Assembly: GCF_030733745.1 (NCBI RefSeq)
Contig: NZ_JASHIK010000013.1
Span: forward strand, 1 to 64,000
DNA from: Stappia sp. MMSF_3263
GTDB taxonomy: Bacteria > Pseudomonadota > Alphaproteobacteria > Rhizobiales > Stappiaceae
DNA: 64,000 nucleotides
Direction: 5' to 3'
How positions within the stretch are numbered: position 1 is the first letter of the stretch; each line of letters starts with the position of its first letter. The notes under the pieces are model-generated. The model saw only the letters and a program-made list of their open reading frames with translations. It was not told the DNA's origin and ran no database searches. A program made the position numbers and the translations under genes. This document shows, piece by piece, positions 1 to 9,708 of the stretch.

Positions 1-86
1 TCAAACGCGAACGCCGCCGCAACGGTCAGCCGAAGCTTGCGTTGCGGCGGTCAGGCATGTCCTCTCGGGCAGGCGATTGGCGCCCC

Positions 87-356
87 TTACGGGCAGACGA
101 CCCGATAGCGGCGGCCGTAGCGATCCCGCGCGATGCAGTTCTTCGGCGTGGTGGCCGAACCGACCATGGCACCGCCGACGCCGCCGATGACGCCACCCAC
201 GAGAGCGCCGCCGACATCGCCGGTTGCCGCCGCTCCGATCACCGCACCCGTTGCGGCGCCAAGGCCACCGCCCACAAGTGCGCGGTCGCGCTGGCTGTCG
301 GACTGGCATGCCGCCAGCAGAAGCGCAGCTGCGCCCACAAGAACAATCCTGACCAT
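87..356 (-). CDS. Glycine-zipper outer-membrane lipoprotein, 89 aa
   Basis: A small predicted lipoprotein of unknown exact role. The N-terminus has a positive residue, a hydrophobic stretch and a lipobox LLLAAC with the acylated cysteine at residue 17. Residues about 29-66 are a Gly/Ala-rich glycine-zipper segment (repeated GGxxG and GAxxG), the kind of helix that packs in membranes. The C-terminus carries a basic/aromatic stretch and a second cysteine. I start at the ATG at 356 because a TGAGGAG ribosome site lies just upstream and the lipobox then sits at the right distance; a longer in-frame start exists at 419. Glycine-zipper lipoproteins of this size are common in rhizobia and are usually linked to envelope integrity, which is family-level inference. 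Confidence 0.8.
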   Translation of the reverse strand: MVRIVLVGAAALLLAACQSDSQRDRALVGGGLGAATGAVIGAAATGDVGGALVGGVIGGVGGAMVGSATTPKNCIARDRYGRRYRVVCP

Positions 357-564
357 CCTATAACTCCTCACATGTCCACTTGGTTCCGGCGAATGTCGCC
401 TCCCGGTAGGCACCACCACGGGAGAGGGCGAACCGTCCCTCCGTTGCAGCCTATCTGAGCACTAAAACACCATTCAGTCTAGCAGATCGCTGGAGCGAAG
501 GTGTGACGCAGATCATTGGATGCTCGTTCCTTTTGACGATTTTCCGCGAGAGGGAAATGGTGTG

Positions 565-2187
565 CTAGTTGCGCAGCCGGCGCAGCAGGCCGAGCGTCGA
601 GGCGTCGCGCCCCTTCGCCGGCGCGCGGCCGTCGACCATCGGCAGCAGTTCCCCGGCAAGCACTTTCCCCAGTTCCACGCCCCACTGGTCGAAGGAATTT
701 ATGTTCCAGATCGCGCCTTCCACGAACACCCGGTGCTCGTAGAGCGCGATCAGGCGGCCGAGCGCGAAGGGCGTCAGTCGCTCATGCAGGATGGTGACCG
801 AGGGACGGTTGCCCGGGAACACCTTGTGCGGGGCGAGCCGGGCGACATCGTCCTGGCTTCGGCCCTCCGCGCGCAGGATCGCTTCGGCTTCCTCCCTCGT
901 GCGGCCGTTCATCAAGGCTTCCGACTGGGCCAGGCAGTTTGCCGCCAGCAAGGCGTGATGGTGGGCAAGGTCCGGCTCGTGTCCCTTTGCGGCGAGAATG
1001 AACTCGCACGGGATCACGTCGGTGCCCTGGTGCAGGAGCTGGTAGAAGGCGTGCTGGCCGTTGGTGCCGGGTTCGCCCCAGACCAGCGGGCCGGTTGCCT
1101 CGCTCACCGGATCGCCGGCAAGCGTCACCCGCTTGCCGTTCGATTCCATGTCGAGCTGTTGGAGATAGGCGGGCAGGCGGGCGAGCCGCTGGTCGTAGGG
1201 AAGGACCGCCCGGGCCGGAAAGCCGCAGGCATTGCGATGCCATATGCCGGCAAGACCGAGCAGCATCGGCAGGTTGACCTTTGCTTCCGCCGTCTCGAAG
1301 TGCCGGTCCATTGCATGGGCGCCGTCGAGAAAGGCGCCGAAATCGTCAGGCCCGATGGCAATCATCACCGGCAATCCGATTGCCGACCAGACGGAATAGC
1401 GGCCGCCGACCCAGTCCCAGAAACCGAAGGTGTGGCTGGCGGCAATGCCGAAGGCGTCGACCTTGTCGAGGGCTGTGGAAACGGCGGCGAAGTGGGCGCC
1501 GACGGCCTGCTCGCCGAGATGGCGGACGATCCAGGCGCGCGCCGTCGCGGCATTGGTCATCGTCTCTATGGTGGTGAAGGTCTTCGACGCGACGATGACG
1601 AGCGTTGTCGCCGGGTCGAGTGGCTTCAGCGTGTCCGCGATATGGGCGCCGTCGACATTCGACACGTAGTGCAGGCGGGGACCGTCGGCGAAGGGGGCAA
1701 GCGCCTGTGTCACCATGGCCGGCCCCAGATCGGAGCCGCCGATGCCGATATTGACCACGTCGGTGAAGGGATGTCCGCCCGAGCCGGTGAGGGCGCCGTT
1801 TCGAACGGCGTCGGAGAATGCGGCCATGCGCGCCAGCGTTGCCTCAACGTCGGGCGTCACGTCGTGCCCGTCGATCTCGACCGGGCTGCCAGAACGGTTT
1901 CTGAGCGCGACATGAAGCACCGCGCGGCCTTCCGTCGAGTTGATCGGGCGACCCTCGAACATCGCCGCCCGCCGATCCTCCACACCGCGCGCACGGGCAA
2001 GGGCGGCGAGGGCGTCAATCGCCTCGCGGTCCCAGTGCATCTTGGAAAAGTCGATGAGCAGGTCGTCGAACGCGACACAGAGCTTGTCGAACCGGCCGGG
2101 GTCTTCGGCGAAGATCCGGCGCAATCCCTTTGCCTGCAGGTCCGTGGCCCGCTGCTTCAGCTCATGCGGCATGGCTGCCTGCGTCAT
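565..2187 (-). CDS. pgi: Glucose-6-phosphate isomerase
   Basis: Interconverts fructose-6-phosphate and glucose-6-phosphate in the cytoplasm. The 540-residue length is normal for the family. Visible motifs are GIGGSDLGP (148-156, phosphate loop), SKTFTTIE (201-208), the PGI signature [13 protein letters not shown] (261-273), the catalytic glutamate E348 in MESNGK, H379 in [10 protein letters not shown], and the C-terminal signature around [10 protein letters not shown]. The start has an AGGAGG site six bases upstream. In this neighbourhood it links fructose taken up by FrcBCA and phosphorylated by the fructokinase to Zwf and the Entner-Doudoroff pathway, running in the F6P to G6P direction. 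It is the last sugar gene of the co-oriented block, separated from eda by an antiporter and a small membrane gene. Confidence 0.97.
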   Translation of the reverse strand: MTQAAMPHELKQRATDLQAKGLRRIFAEDPGRFDKLCVAFDDLLIDFSKMHWDREAIDALAALARARGVEDRRAAMFEGRPINSTEGRAVLHVALRNRSGSPVEIDGHDVTPDVEATLARMAAFSDAVRNGALTGSGGHPFTDVVNIGIGGSDLGPAMVTQALAPFADGPRLHYVSNVDGAHIADTLKPLDPATTLVIVASKTFTTIETMTNAATARAWIVRHLGEQAVGAHFAAVSTALDKVDAFGIAASHTFGFWDWVGGRYSVWSAIGLPVMIAIGPDDFGAFLDGAHAMDRHFETAEAKVNLPMLLGLAGIWHRNACGFPARAVLPYDQRLARLPAYLQQLDMESNGKRVTLAGDPVSEATGPLVWGEPGTNGQHAFYQLLHQGTDVIPCEFILAAKGHEPDLAHHHALLAANCLAQSEALMNGRTREEAEAILRAEGRSQDDVARLAPHKVFPGNRPSVTILHERLTPFALGRLIALYEHRVFVEGAIWNINSFDQWGVELGKVLAGELLPMVDGRAPAKGRDASTLGLLRRLRN

Positions 2188-2243
2188 CGGTGTCCTCCTC
2201 TTTCAATGTCCTTGGAGCGGGCGGCATTCGGTGGATCCCGACC

Positions 2244-3173
2244 CTAGGCAAGCAATGTGGCGCAATACCAGCCATAGGCCGCGAGAAACGGGAGCCCGGC
2301 GAGACGCGGCGCGCGGCCGGGGATGGCGAACAGCAGGGCGGCAAGCGCCAGTGAAGCGACCAGCATCACCGGAATGTCGAAGGTGGCCATCCGATTGGCG
2401 ATCGGAACGGGTGCAAGCATCGCGGTCACGCCGAGAATGCCCAGAATGTTGAAGATGTTGGAACCGACAATGTTGCCGATGGCAATCTCCGGTTGCCGGC
2501 GAAACGCGGCGGTGACGGAGGTCGCAAGCTCCGGCAGGCTGGTGCCGACGGCCACCACCGTAAGCCCGATCACGGCCTCCGACAGGCCGAAGGCACGTGC
2601 GATCCGGGTGGCGCCGTCGATCAGGCAGTCGGCACCGAAAACCAGGGCTGCGAGACCGCCGCCGACAAGGGCAAGCGCCTGCCAGACCGGCATCAGCCGG
2701 GCGGCGTCGACGATGTCGACAGATTCGCTGCGGCCGGTCTTTGCGCAATAGCCGAGATAGCCGGCAAGCACGGCCACGAACGCGATGCCGACCGGTGCGG
2801 ACAGGGTGCCGGTCCAGGCAACGACGGCCAGGGCGAAGGCGCTTGCGAGCATCGCCGCAAGGTCGCGGCCGAGCCCGTCGATGCGCGTCGGCACGGCCGC
2901 GACGAGCATTGTGAGGCCGAGAATGAGCAGGATGTTGGCGGTGTTGGATCCGACCGCGTTGCCCACGGCGATATCCGGCAGGCCGGCCATGGCTGCCTGC
3001 AGGGAGACCAGCAGTTCCGGCATGGAGGTGCCGAAACCGACGATGGTCAGGCCGACAAGGAGAGGCGGTACGCGCAGTCGCGCGGCCAGCGAGACCGCGC
3101 CGCGCACAAGCGCGTCGCCGCCGCCGAAGAGCAGGGCAAGACCAAGGGCGAGAAGCCCGGTATCGATGAGCAT
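2244..3173 (-). CDS. Calcium/sodium antiporter, YrbG-like (NCX/CaCA family)
   Basis: Inner-membrane cation exchanger of 309 residues, the usual length for bacterial CaCA proteins. The two inverted alpha repeats are plain: GFGTSMPELLVS (46-57) followed by GNAVGSNTANI (71-81) in the first half, and VGTSLPELATS followed by GNIVGSNIFNI in the second half. The GxxxSxPE and GNxxGSN motifs are the ion-binding segments of the family. About ten hydrophobic segments are expected. The stop codon TAG lies in a CTAGG context. It sits between pgi and a small membrane gene on the same strand; nothing ties it functionally to sugar catabolism. Confidence 0.93.
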   Translation of the reverse strand: MLIDTGLLALGLALLFGGGDALVRGAVSLAARLRVPPLLVGLTIVGFGTSMPELLVSLQAAMAGLPDIAVGNAVGSNTANILLILGLTMLVAAVPTRIDGLGRDLAAMLASAFALAVVAWTGTLSAPVGIAFVAVLAGYLGYCAKTGRSESVDIVDAARLMPVWQALALVGGGLAALVFGADCLIDGATRIARAFGLSEAVIGLTVVAVGTSLPELATSVTAAFRRQPEIAIGNIVGSNIFNILGILGVTAMLAPVPIANRMATFDIPVMLVASLALAALLFAIPGRAPRLAGLPFLAAYGWYCATLLA

Positions 3174-3299
3174 GACAAGGCTCCGGCGCCTCGGGCGGGG
3201 CGTGCCGGAGGCGACAAGGGAGGACTGCGTGGCGACGGAATGCCGCCTCGGGAAACTGCAGGTCCGGGCGCGCGGGGCGCCGGTTCGGCGGCTGCCGGA

Positions 3300-3599
3300 T
3301 CAGGTCCCGGTCGGGTCCTGCCGGAGCAGGTCGCGTTCGCCCTCGAAGGCCATCACGGCGAGCTTCCAGGTGGCGAGGGTGGCCGCCGGCAGGAGCACGG
3401 CCGCGACCAGTGCGATGCCGGTCTGACCGAGCGACAGGATGCCGCTCAGCGCCCATAGGAAGCCGAGGGTCATGGTCCAGACTTCGGCGCCGAACAGGGC
3501 GATCGCGGAGACGAGTATGATGTAGAAGACAATGCCCGGACGCGCGTCGCGCGTGCGGGGTGAAACCGCCGGTTGGGTGGCGGCAGGCGAGCCTGGCAT
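3300..3599 (-). CDS. Small membrane protein of unknown function
   Basis: An unrecognised 99-residue protein. The first 22 residues are polar and Pro/Arg-rich; two hydrophobic segments follow, about residues 23-47 and 50-78, then a charged tail ending in QDPTGT. An AAGG-type ribosome site precedes the ATG. It lies between the antiporter and eda with the same orientation. Membrane location is inferred from composition only; no family motif was recognised. Confidence 0.55.
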   Translation of the reverse strand: MPGSPAATQPAVSPRTRDARPGIVFYIILVSAIALFGAEVWTMTLGFLWALSGILSLGQTGIALVAAVLLPAATLATWKLAVMAFEGERDLLRQDPTGT

Positions 3600-3735
3600 G
3601 GCCTTGACCCTCGAAGGACGCGGGCATGATCGCTCGCGGCCAAGCGCAAATGGGAAGGTCCGGGGCCGCGCGCAAGACCTGCCTGCGGGCCTGCGCGGGA
3701 TATTTTTTCACGCCCGTTGCCACGCCGGGCGGCGG

Positions 3736-4371
3736 TCAGGAAAGCGCGGCGGCGAGGCGCGCCCGCGCCTCGATCCCGGCCCAGTCGCCACTGGCGATCG
3801 CGTCCGCCCCGGCGATCCATGAGCCGCCGACGCAGACGACGTTGGGGAGCGCCAGATAGGTCGGGGCGCTTTTCTCGGTGATGCCGCCGGTCGGGCAGAA
3901 GCGGGCGGCAGGCAGCGGCGAGGCGAGGGACCTGAGCAGGTTGGCGCCGCCGACGGCTTCCGCCGGGAACAGCTTCAGCCGCGAGTAGCCTGCCTCCAGC
4001 AGCCGCATCACTTCCGAGGCCGTTGCCGCGCCCGGCAACAGCGGGACGTCGTGTCCGGAGGCCGCCTCGATCAGCGCTCCGGTGGCGCCGGGCGAGACGA
4101 CGAACGTCGCCCCGGCGGCGACAGCCTCGTCATACTGGAAGGCGTCGAGCACGGTGCCGGCGCCGACCATCGCGCCTTCCACCTCGGCGGCGACGGCCCG
4201 GATCGCCTCCAGCGCGCGGGGGGTGCGCAGCGTGATCTCGATGGCCGGCAGTCCGCCGCGCACCAGGGCGCGCGCCATCGGCACGGCCTTGGCCGGATCC
4301 TCCACGATCAGCACCGGGATGACCGGCGCGGCGCCCATGACGCGGTCGAGGATGTCGGTGTTCTGTGCCAT
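3736..4371 (-). CDS. eda: 2-dehydro-3-deoxy-phosphogluconate (KDPG) aldolase
   Basis: Class I aldolase that splits KDPG to pyruvate and glyceraldehyde-3-phosphate, the last Entner-Doudoroff step. Its 211 residues match the family. The catalytic glutamate is E45 in IEITLRT, and the Schiff-base lysine is K133 in RLKLFPAE; both numbers coincide with the Escherichia coli enzyme. The TGGI phosphate-binding motif is at 161-164. It follows edd by 67 bases on the same strand, consistent with co-transcription from the edd promoter. Confidence 0.96.
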   Translation of the reverse strand: MAQNTDILDRVMGAAPVIPVLIVEDPAKAVPMARALVRGGLPAIEITLRTPRALEAIRAVAAEVEGAMVGAGTVLDAFQYDEAVAAGATFVVSPGATGALIEAASGHDVPLLPGAATASEVMRLLEAGYSRLKLFPAEAVGGANLLRSLASPLPAARFCPTGGITEKSAPTYLALPNVVCVGGSWIAGADAIASGDWAGIEARARLAAALS

Positions 4372-4438
4372 TGCGTCGAATGCTCCGGATGGTTGCGCGC
4401 CGGCAGGGGCGCGGGGAAAGGATCAGGCGCCGAGGAGA

Positions 4439-6259
4439 TCAGGCGCCAAAGACATGGGCGCCCTGGTCGGCGGGACCGGCATGGGCCCTGAAGGCGGCGA
4501 ACAGCTCGCGGCCGATGCCCTGCTGGTGCGCCGAAAGATCGGCCGTCGCGGGGGCGCGGGCCTCGAACTCGGCTGCGTCGACGAGAACCTCGAGCCGGCC
4601 GGTGGTGGCGTCGACGCGGATCATGTCGCCGTCGCGGATGCGGGCGATCGGGCCGCCGTCAACGGCTTCCGGCGTCACGTGGATGGCCGCCGGCACCTTG
4701 CCCGACGCGCCCGACATGCGCCCGTCGGTGACAAGCGCGACGCGGATGCCGCGATCCTGGAGGACGCCGAGTGCCGGTGTCAGCTTGTGCAGCTCCGGCA
4801 TGCCGCAGGCCCGGGGGCCCTGGAAGGGCAGCACGGCGATGAAATCCTGCGTCAGTTCGCCGGCCTTGAAGGCGTCCTGCACGGCTTCCTGGGAGTTGAA
4901 GATCCGCGCCGGCGCCTCGATCATCCGCCGTTCCGGTGCGACCGCCGAGACCTTGATGACCGCCCGTCCGAGATTGCCGTCGAGCACGGTCAGCCCGCCA
5001 TTGGGCTGGAACGGCTTGGCCACGGTGGACAGTACCTTCGCATCGCCGCTCTCGCGGGTCGCCGGTACCCAGGCGACGCCGCCGTCCTCGCCAAGGCGCG
5101 CCTCGACCGTATAGGTCGACAGGCCGGTACCGTTGACGGTGCGCACGTCCTCGTGCAGCAGGCCTTCCGACAGAAGTTCGCCGATCAGGTAGCCCATGCC
5201 CCCGGCCGCCTGGAAGTGGTTCACGTCGGCCATGCCGTTGGGATAGATGCGCGCGATCAGCGGCACCGCCTCGGAAAGGTCCGAGATGTCGTCCCAGGTC
5301 AGCCGGATGCCGGCCGCATGGGCGATGGCGACAAGGTGCAGGGTGTGGTTGGTCGAGCCGCCGGTCGCATGCAGGCCGACGACGCCGTTGACGATGGCGC
5401 GCTCGTCGATCATCTCGCCGACGGGCGTGTAGGCGTTGCCGAGCGCGGTCAGCGCCAGGGCACGCTTGGCCGCTTCCTTCGTCAACGCATCGCGCAGCGG
5501 CGTGTTTGGATGGACGAAGCTTGCCCCCGGCAGGTGCAGGCCCATGATCTCCATCAGCATCTGGTTGGAATTGGCCGTCCCGTAGAAGGTGCAGGTGCCG
5601 GGAGAGTGGTAGGACTTGCTCTCCGATTCCAGCAATTCCGCGCGGCCGATCTTGCCTTCCGCGTAGAGCTGGCGGGTCTTGGCCTTCTCGTCGTTGGAGA
5701 TGCCGGAGGGCATCGGCCCGGCCGGCACGAAGACCGCCGGCAGGTGGCCGAAGGAGAGCGCCGCGATCATCAGCCCTGGCACGATCTTGTCGCAGATGCC
5801 GAGGAACACGGCGGCGTCGAACATCTGGTGCGACAGGCCGACGGCCGCCGACATGGCGATCACGTCGCGGGAAAACAGCGACAGCTCCATGCCGGTCTGG
5901 CCCTGCGTGACACCGTCGCACATGGCAGGCACGCCGCCGGCCACCTGGGCGACACCGCCGACCTCGCGCGCCGCGTCGCGGATCAGTTCGGGAAAGCGCT
6001 CATAGGGCTGATGTGCGGAGAGCATGTCGTTATAGGCGGTGATGATGCCCAGATTGGGCACCACGTCGCCGGCAAGCCGCGACTTGTCGGTGACGCCGCA
6101 GGCGGCGAAGCCGTGGGCAAGGTTGCCGCAGGACAGCGTCGAGCGCTTCGGGCCGGCCTCGCCGGCGGCGCGGATCCGCGCAAGATAGCGCGTGCGGCTG
6201 TCGCGGCTGCGCTCGGTTATGCGTTCGGTGACGGCTGCGAGTGTCGAATGAAGGCTCAT
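4439..6259 (-). CDS. edd: Phosphogluconate dehydratase
   Basis: Fe-S dehydratase of the IlvD/Edd family that turns 6-phosphogluconate into KDPG. With the start at 6259 the protein has 606 residues, the usual Edd length; the frame is open further upstream to 6385 but that extension is Arg/Pro-rich and runs through an operator-like palindrome, so I reject it. Cluster-ligand cysteines are seen in [11 protein letters not shown] (C114) and GICDKIVPG (C156), with [16 protein letters not shown] near residue 70-84. An AAGGACGGAG site lies upstream of the chosen ATG. eda follows at once. A LacI-type palindrome about 100 bases upstream probably controls edd-eda. Confidence 0.96.
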   Translation of the reverse strand: MSLHSTLAAVTERITERSRDSRTRYLARIRAAGEAGPKRSTLSCGNLAHGFAACGVTDKSRLAGDVVPNLGIITAYNDMLSAHQPYERFPELIRDAAREVGGVAQVAGGVPAMCDGVTQGQTGMELSLFSRDVIAMSAAVGLSHQMFDAAVFLGICDKIVPGLMIAALSFGHLPAVFVPAGPMPSGISNDEKAKTRQLYAEGKIGRAELLESESKSYHSPGTCTFYGTANSNQMLMEIMGLHLPGASFVHPNTPLRDALTKEAAKRALALTALGNAYTPVGEMIDERAIVNGVVGLHATGGSTNHTLHLVAIAHAAGIRLTWDDISDLSEAVPLIARIYPNGMADVNHFQAAGGMGYLIGELLSEGLLHEDVRTVNGTGLSTYTVEARLGEDGGVAWVPATRESGDAKVLSTVAKPFQPNGGLTVLDGNLGRAVIKVSAVAPERRMIEAPARIFNSQEAVQDAFKAGELTQDFIAVLPFQGPRACGMPELHKLTPALGVLQDRGIRVALVTDGRMSGASGKVPAAIHVTPEAVDGGPIARIRDGDMIRVDATTGRLEVLVDAAEFEARAPATADLSAHQQGIGRELFAAFRAHAGPADQGAHVFGA

Positions 6260-6359
6260 GGCGGTCTCCGTCCTTTCGGTTGCGGCGCCCGGGCGGGAGA
6301 TGTCCGGGACCGGCTTTCCTGTTGGACCGGCGGGTGTGATACCCGTTCCGGCACGATGT

Positions 6360-6373
6360 TTAAATCGATTTAA
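6360..6373. promoter_or_regulatory. LacI-type operator palindrome upstream of edd
   Basis: A perfect 14-bp palindrome TTAAATCGATTTAA with a central CG, in an AT-rich pocket of otherwise GC-rich DNA, lies between the zwf stop and the edd start, 100 bases before edd. A central CG step flanked by A/T-rich arms is typical of LacI-family operators in alphaproteobacteria. No LacI gene is in the window, so the regulator would be encoded elsewhere. Confidence 0.6.
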
Positions 6374-6449
6374 TTTCGTCTTCAACCGGGCGCCGTGCCC
6401 GATGGAGATGCGCGGGGCGACACGGTCGGGCGGGCGGCCGCCATACCGG

Positions 6450-7922
6450 TCAGATCAGGTCCTCGAACCAGGTCCGCCCGTCGCGCTCAATCAGGGCGAT
6501 GGCGGCGGAGGGCCCCCAGGTACCGGAGGTATAGCCCTTCGGCGGTTCCTTCTGGCTCGCCCAGGCCTGCAGGATCGGATCGACCCAGGCCCAGGCGGCT
6601 TCCACCTCGTCGCGGCGCATGAACAGAGTCTGGTTGCCGCGGATCACGTCCATGATCAACCGCTCATAGGCATCCGGGTTGCGCACCTTGAACGCCTTGG
6701 CGAAGGACATGTCGAGCGGCACCTGGCGCAGGCGCATGCCGCCCGGTCCGGGGTCCTTGATCATCACCTGCATGCGCACGCCCTCGTCCGGCTGCAGGCG
6801 GATGACGAGACGGTTGGAAGAGATCGCGCCGGCCTCCTCGCCGAAGATCGAATGCGGGATCGGGCGGAACTGCACGACGATCTCGGAGACGCGGGCGGCG
6901 AGCCGCTTGCCGGTGCGCAGGTAGAAGGGCACCGTCGCCCAGCGCCAGTTGGCGATCTCCGCCTTGACGGCGACGAAGGTCTCCGTCTGCGAGGCGGGGT
7001 CGTCGAGCTCCTCCAGGTAGCCGGGCACGGCCCCGCCGGACGAGGCCCCGGCCCGGTACTGGCCGCGCACCGTCGCCCGTGCCGCCAGTTCGGCGTCCAT
7101 CGGCCGCAAGGCCTTCAGCACCTTCAGCTTCTCGTCGCGCACCGAATCCGCGTCCATCGACTCCGGCGGCTCCATGGCGACAAGGCAGAGCAGCTGGAGG
7201 ATGTGGTTCTGCACCATGTCGCGCATCGCGCCGGCGGTATCGTAATAGCCGGCGCGACCCTCGACGCCGAGCGATTCGGCCACGGTGATCTGCACATGGT
7301 CGATATGGGCGGCGTTCCACAGCGGCTCGAACAGCGCGTTGGCGAAGCGCAGCGCCATCAGGTTCTGCACCGTCTCCTTGCCCAGATAATGGTCGATGCG
7401 GAAGATCTGGTCCTCGCGGAAGACCGCGCCGATCGCCGCGTTGACCGCCCGTGCCGAGGCGCCGTCCTTGCCGATCGGCTTCTCGATGACGACGCGGGCA
7501 AGATTGGTGGACAGTCCATTCGCGCCGATACGTTCGCAGATCGGGCCGAAGAAGTCGGGCGAAACGGCGAGATAGAAGGCGCGGACCACCTCCTCGCGCC
7601 CTGTGAGGGCAGCGGCGAGCTCGCGCCAGCCCCGGTCGCCGGCCGCGTCGACGGCGAGGTAGGAGAGCCGGTCAAGGAACCGGGCAAGGGCCGCGTCCTC
7701 GATGTCGCTGACATGCTCGCGCACCGCTTCGTCCGCGAACCGGCGGTAGTCGGCATCCGACATGTCGCGGCGCGAGCAGGCGAGAATGCGGGCATCCAGC
7801 GGGATTTGCCCGTCGAGATCCCGGTGATAAAGCGCCGGCAGAAGCTTGCGGTGGGCAAGGTCGCCGGTCGCACCGAAGACGATCAGGTCGAACGGGGCTA
7901 CTTCGATGACGCGCGTTGCCAT
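6450..7922 (-). CDS. zwf: Glucose-6-phosphate 1-dehydrogenase
   Basis: Oxidises glucose-6-phosphate to 6-phosphogluconolactone with NAD(P)+. The 490-residue length is typical. The N-terminal nucleotide-binding motif is [10 protein letters not shown] (18-27), EKPIGKD is at 147-153, and the substrate/catalytic motif RIDHYLGK spans 175-182. An AAGGA site precedes the ATG. It sits between the fructokinase gene (42 bases upstream) and edd. The usual partner pgl, commonly found between zwf and edd in rhizobia, is absent here, so the lactone must open spontaneously or through a lactonase encoded elsewhere. Confidence 0.97.
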   Translation of the reverse strand: MATRVIEVAPFDLIVFGATGDLAHRKLLPALYHRDLDGQIPLDARILACSRRDMSDADYRRFADEAVREHVSDIEDAALARFLDRLSYLAVDAAGDRGWRELAAALTGREEVVRAFYLAVSPDFFGPICERIGANGLSTNLARVVIEKPIGKDGASARAVNAAIGAVFREDQIFRIDHYLGKETVQNLMALRFANALFEPLWNAAHIDHVQITVAESLGVEGRAGYYDTAGAMRDMVQNHILQLLCLVAMEPPESMDADSVRDEKLKVLKALRPMDAELAARATVRGQYRAGASSGGAVPGYLEELDDPASQTETFVAVKAEIANWRWATVPFYLRTGKRLAARVSEIVVQFRPIPHSIFGEEAGAISSNRLVIRLQPDEGVRMQVMIKDPGPGGMRLRQVPLDMSFAKAFKVRNPDAYERLIMDVIRGNQTLFMRRDEVEAAWAWVDPILQAWASQKEPPKGYTSGTWGPSAAIALIERDGRTWFEDLI

Positions 7923-7964
7923 TGCGATCCTTTCAAAAGGCGGGTCATGCCTTCGGGTACCCCT

Positions 7965-8891
7965 TCAGGCGGCGAGGTCGGCGCGGCGGGGGAGGTCCGC
8001 TCCGCGCCGGGTACAGGTAATTGCGGCGGCCCGCCCGGCATAGGCGAGCAGGCCGGCGAGCGTTTCGGCGTCGAGCCCCTTCAGCGCCGCGCGGGTGCGC
8101 CCGACCGTTTCCCCGAGGCGCGCCAGCAGGGCCGCCTGGTAGGTGTCGCCGGCGCCGACCGTGTCGGCCACGGTAACGCGCTGGCCCTGGTCGGAGGCGA
8201 CGGTGCGAGCCGTCACGCCAAGGGCGCCGTCGCCGCCACGGGTGATCACCACCAGCGCCGGTCCGTGCTCCAGCCAGTCGCGGGCGAGGGCCAGCGGATC
8301 GGCACCGGGATAGAGCGTCTCGACATCCTCCGCGCTGATCTTGAGCAGGTCCACATGCGGCAGCAGTACGCTGATGCGGTTCCGCCAGGCATCGAGATCG
8401 GCGACCACGGTCGGTCGGATGTTCGGATCATAGGCGATCATTCGGCGGCCATGCTCGCGCGCGGCGAGCGACAGCAGCGTGTCGCCGATGGTCGGCACCA
8501 GCGCGGAGAAGGAGCCCAGATGAACGGTGTCGATCGCCTCCGGCAGGTCGGGAATGTCGGCGGGGGAGATCATCCGGTCGGCCGCCCCCTCGCCGCAGAA
8601 ACTGTAGGCGGGGCTTCCGACGGCGTCGAGGCCGACGAGGCTCAGCGTTGTCGGCGCGTCGCTGTCGACGACAAGGCTCGTGTCGACGCCTTCCCGCTCC
8701 AGCGCCGCCTTCAGCCTGCGGCCGAGGAAGTCGCGCGACAAGCCGCCGAAATAAGCGGCCGGTGTCTCCAGCCGGGCAAGCCCGACGGCGACGTTGAAGG
8801 GCGAGCCGCCGATGCGCGCATCGAGCGTCAGCCGCTCGCCGTCCTCCTCGGCAAAGAGATCGAACAGCGCTTCGCCGCATACGAGAATCAT
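7965..8891 (-). CDS. frcK: Fructokinase, PfkB/ribokinase family
   Basis: Sugar kinase of 308 residues. The N-terminus MILVCGEALFDLF and the GGSPFNVAVGLARL segment are typical of fructokinases of the PfkB family, and the C-terminal signature DTVGAGD contains the catalytic aspartate D249. It lies just downstream of frcBCA, as FrcK does in Sinorhizobium, and would phosphorylate incoming fructose to fructose-6-phosphate for Pgi and the Entner-Doudoroff route. I start at 8891 because the kinase domain begins there; an upstream in-frame ATG at 8963 adds only Arg/Pro-rich sequence overlapping the end of frcA. Confidence 0.92.
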   Translation of the reverse strand: MILVCGEALFDLFAEEDGERLTLDARIGGSPFNVAVGLARLETPAAYFGGLSRDFLGRRLKAALEREGVDTSLVVDSDAPTTLSLVGLDAVGSPAYSFCGEGAADRMISPADIPDLPEAIDTVHLGSFSALVPTIGDTLLSLAAREHGRRMIAYDPNIRPTVVADLDAWRNRISVLLPHVDLLKISAEDVETLYPGADPLALARDWLEHGPALVVITRGGDGALGVTARTVASDQGQRVTVADTVGAGDTYQAALLARLGETVGRTRAALKGLDAETLAGLLAYAGRAAAITCTRRGADLPRRADLAA

Positions 8892-8928
8892 GTCGTTCGG
8901 TTTCCGTTTGTCTGGTCCGGTTGGTCTG

Positions 8929-9708
8929 TCACGCCGCCTCGGCCTGCGGTGGCTCCATCGCACCGGTCATGATGGCGACCGCGTCCGACATGGAGAAGTC
9001 GCCGGGCTTGATGACACAGGCGCGACGCCCGAGCCTGTGAATGTGGATGCGGTCGGCCACCTCGAACACATGCGGCATGTTGTGCGAGATCAGCACGATA
9101 GGCAGGCCGCGCGCCTTCACGTCACGGATCAGGTCGAGGACCTTGCGGCTTTCCTTGACGCCGAGCGCTGCGGTCGGTTCGTCCATGATCACCACCTTGG
9201 AGCCGAAGGCGGCGGCGCGCGCCACGGCAACGCCCTGGCGCTGGCCGCCGGACAGCGTCTCCACCGCCTGGTTGATGTTCTGGATGGTCATCAGGCCAAG
9301 CTCCGACAGCTTGTCCCGGGCGATCTTTTCCATCGCCTTGCGGTCGAGCTTGCGCAGGTATTTGCCCATCCATCCCCGCATGCGGATCTCGCGGCCCATG
9401 AACAGGTTGTCGGCGATCGACAGGGCCGGCGACAGGGCAAGGTTCTGGTAGACCGTCTCGATGCCGGCGTCGCGCGCGCGCATTGGCGAGGAGAAATGGA
9501 CCGGCTTTCCCTCCAGCCGGATTTCGCCCTCGTCGGGGGTGACGGCGCCGGAAATCGCCTTGATCAGCGTGGACTTGCCGGCGCCGTTGTCGCCGATCAC
9601 GGCGAGCACCTCGCCGGGATAGAGGTCGAAATCGGCCCGGTCGAGGGCGACGACGCGGCCATAGCGCTTGACGAGGCCGGTTGCTGTGAGGATCGGTTCG
9701 CCGGTCAT
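8929..9708 (-). CDS. frcA: Fructose ABC transporter ATP-binding protein
   Basis: Cytoplasmic ATPase of a CUT2-type sugar importer, 259 residues with a single nucleotide-binding domain, as in FrcA and unlike the doubled RbsA type. Walker A is GDNGAGKST (39-47); the ABC signature LSGGQRQGVAVARA and Walker B VVIMDEPTAAL follow, with the switch histidine in LISHN. The start codon overlaps the frcC stop by four bases (ATGA), indicating translational coupling. It powers FrcC with FrcB delivering the sugar. Confidence 0.93.
   Translation of the reverse strand: MTGEPILTATGLVKRYGRVVALDRADFDLYPGEVLAVIGDNGAGKSTLIKAISGAVTPDEGEIRLEGKPVHFSSPMRARDAGIETVYQNLALSPALSIADNLFMGREIRMRGWMGKYLRKLDRKAMEKIARDKLSELGLMTIQNINQAVETLSGGQRQGVAVARAAAFGSKVVIMDEPTAALGVKESRKVLDLIRDVKARGLPIVLISHNMPHVFEVADRIHIHRLGRRACVIKPGDFSMSDAVAIMTGAMEPPQAEAA

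Noticed and set aside
520-2247. A 575-codon open frame antisense to pgi
   Set aside because: It mirrors pgi exactly; GC-rich codon use leaves antisense frames open. The sense strand has a complete isomerase with all motifs.
3690-3735. Possible terminator after eda (GCCCG stem)
   Set aside because: On the transcribed strand the stem is followed by A residues, not U; the T-run is on the wrong side.
6258-8972. A 904-codon plus-strand open frame across zwf and the kinase
   Set aside because: Antisense to two well-identified genes; composition is Arg/Gly/Asp-rich with no family motif.
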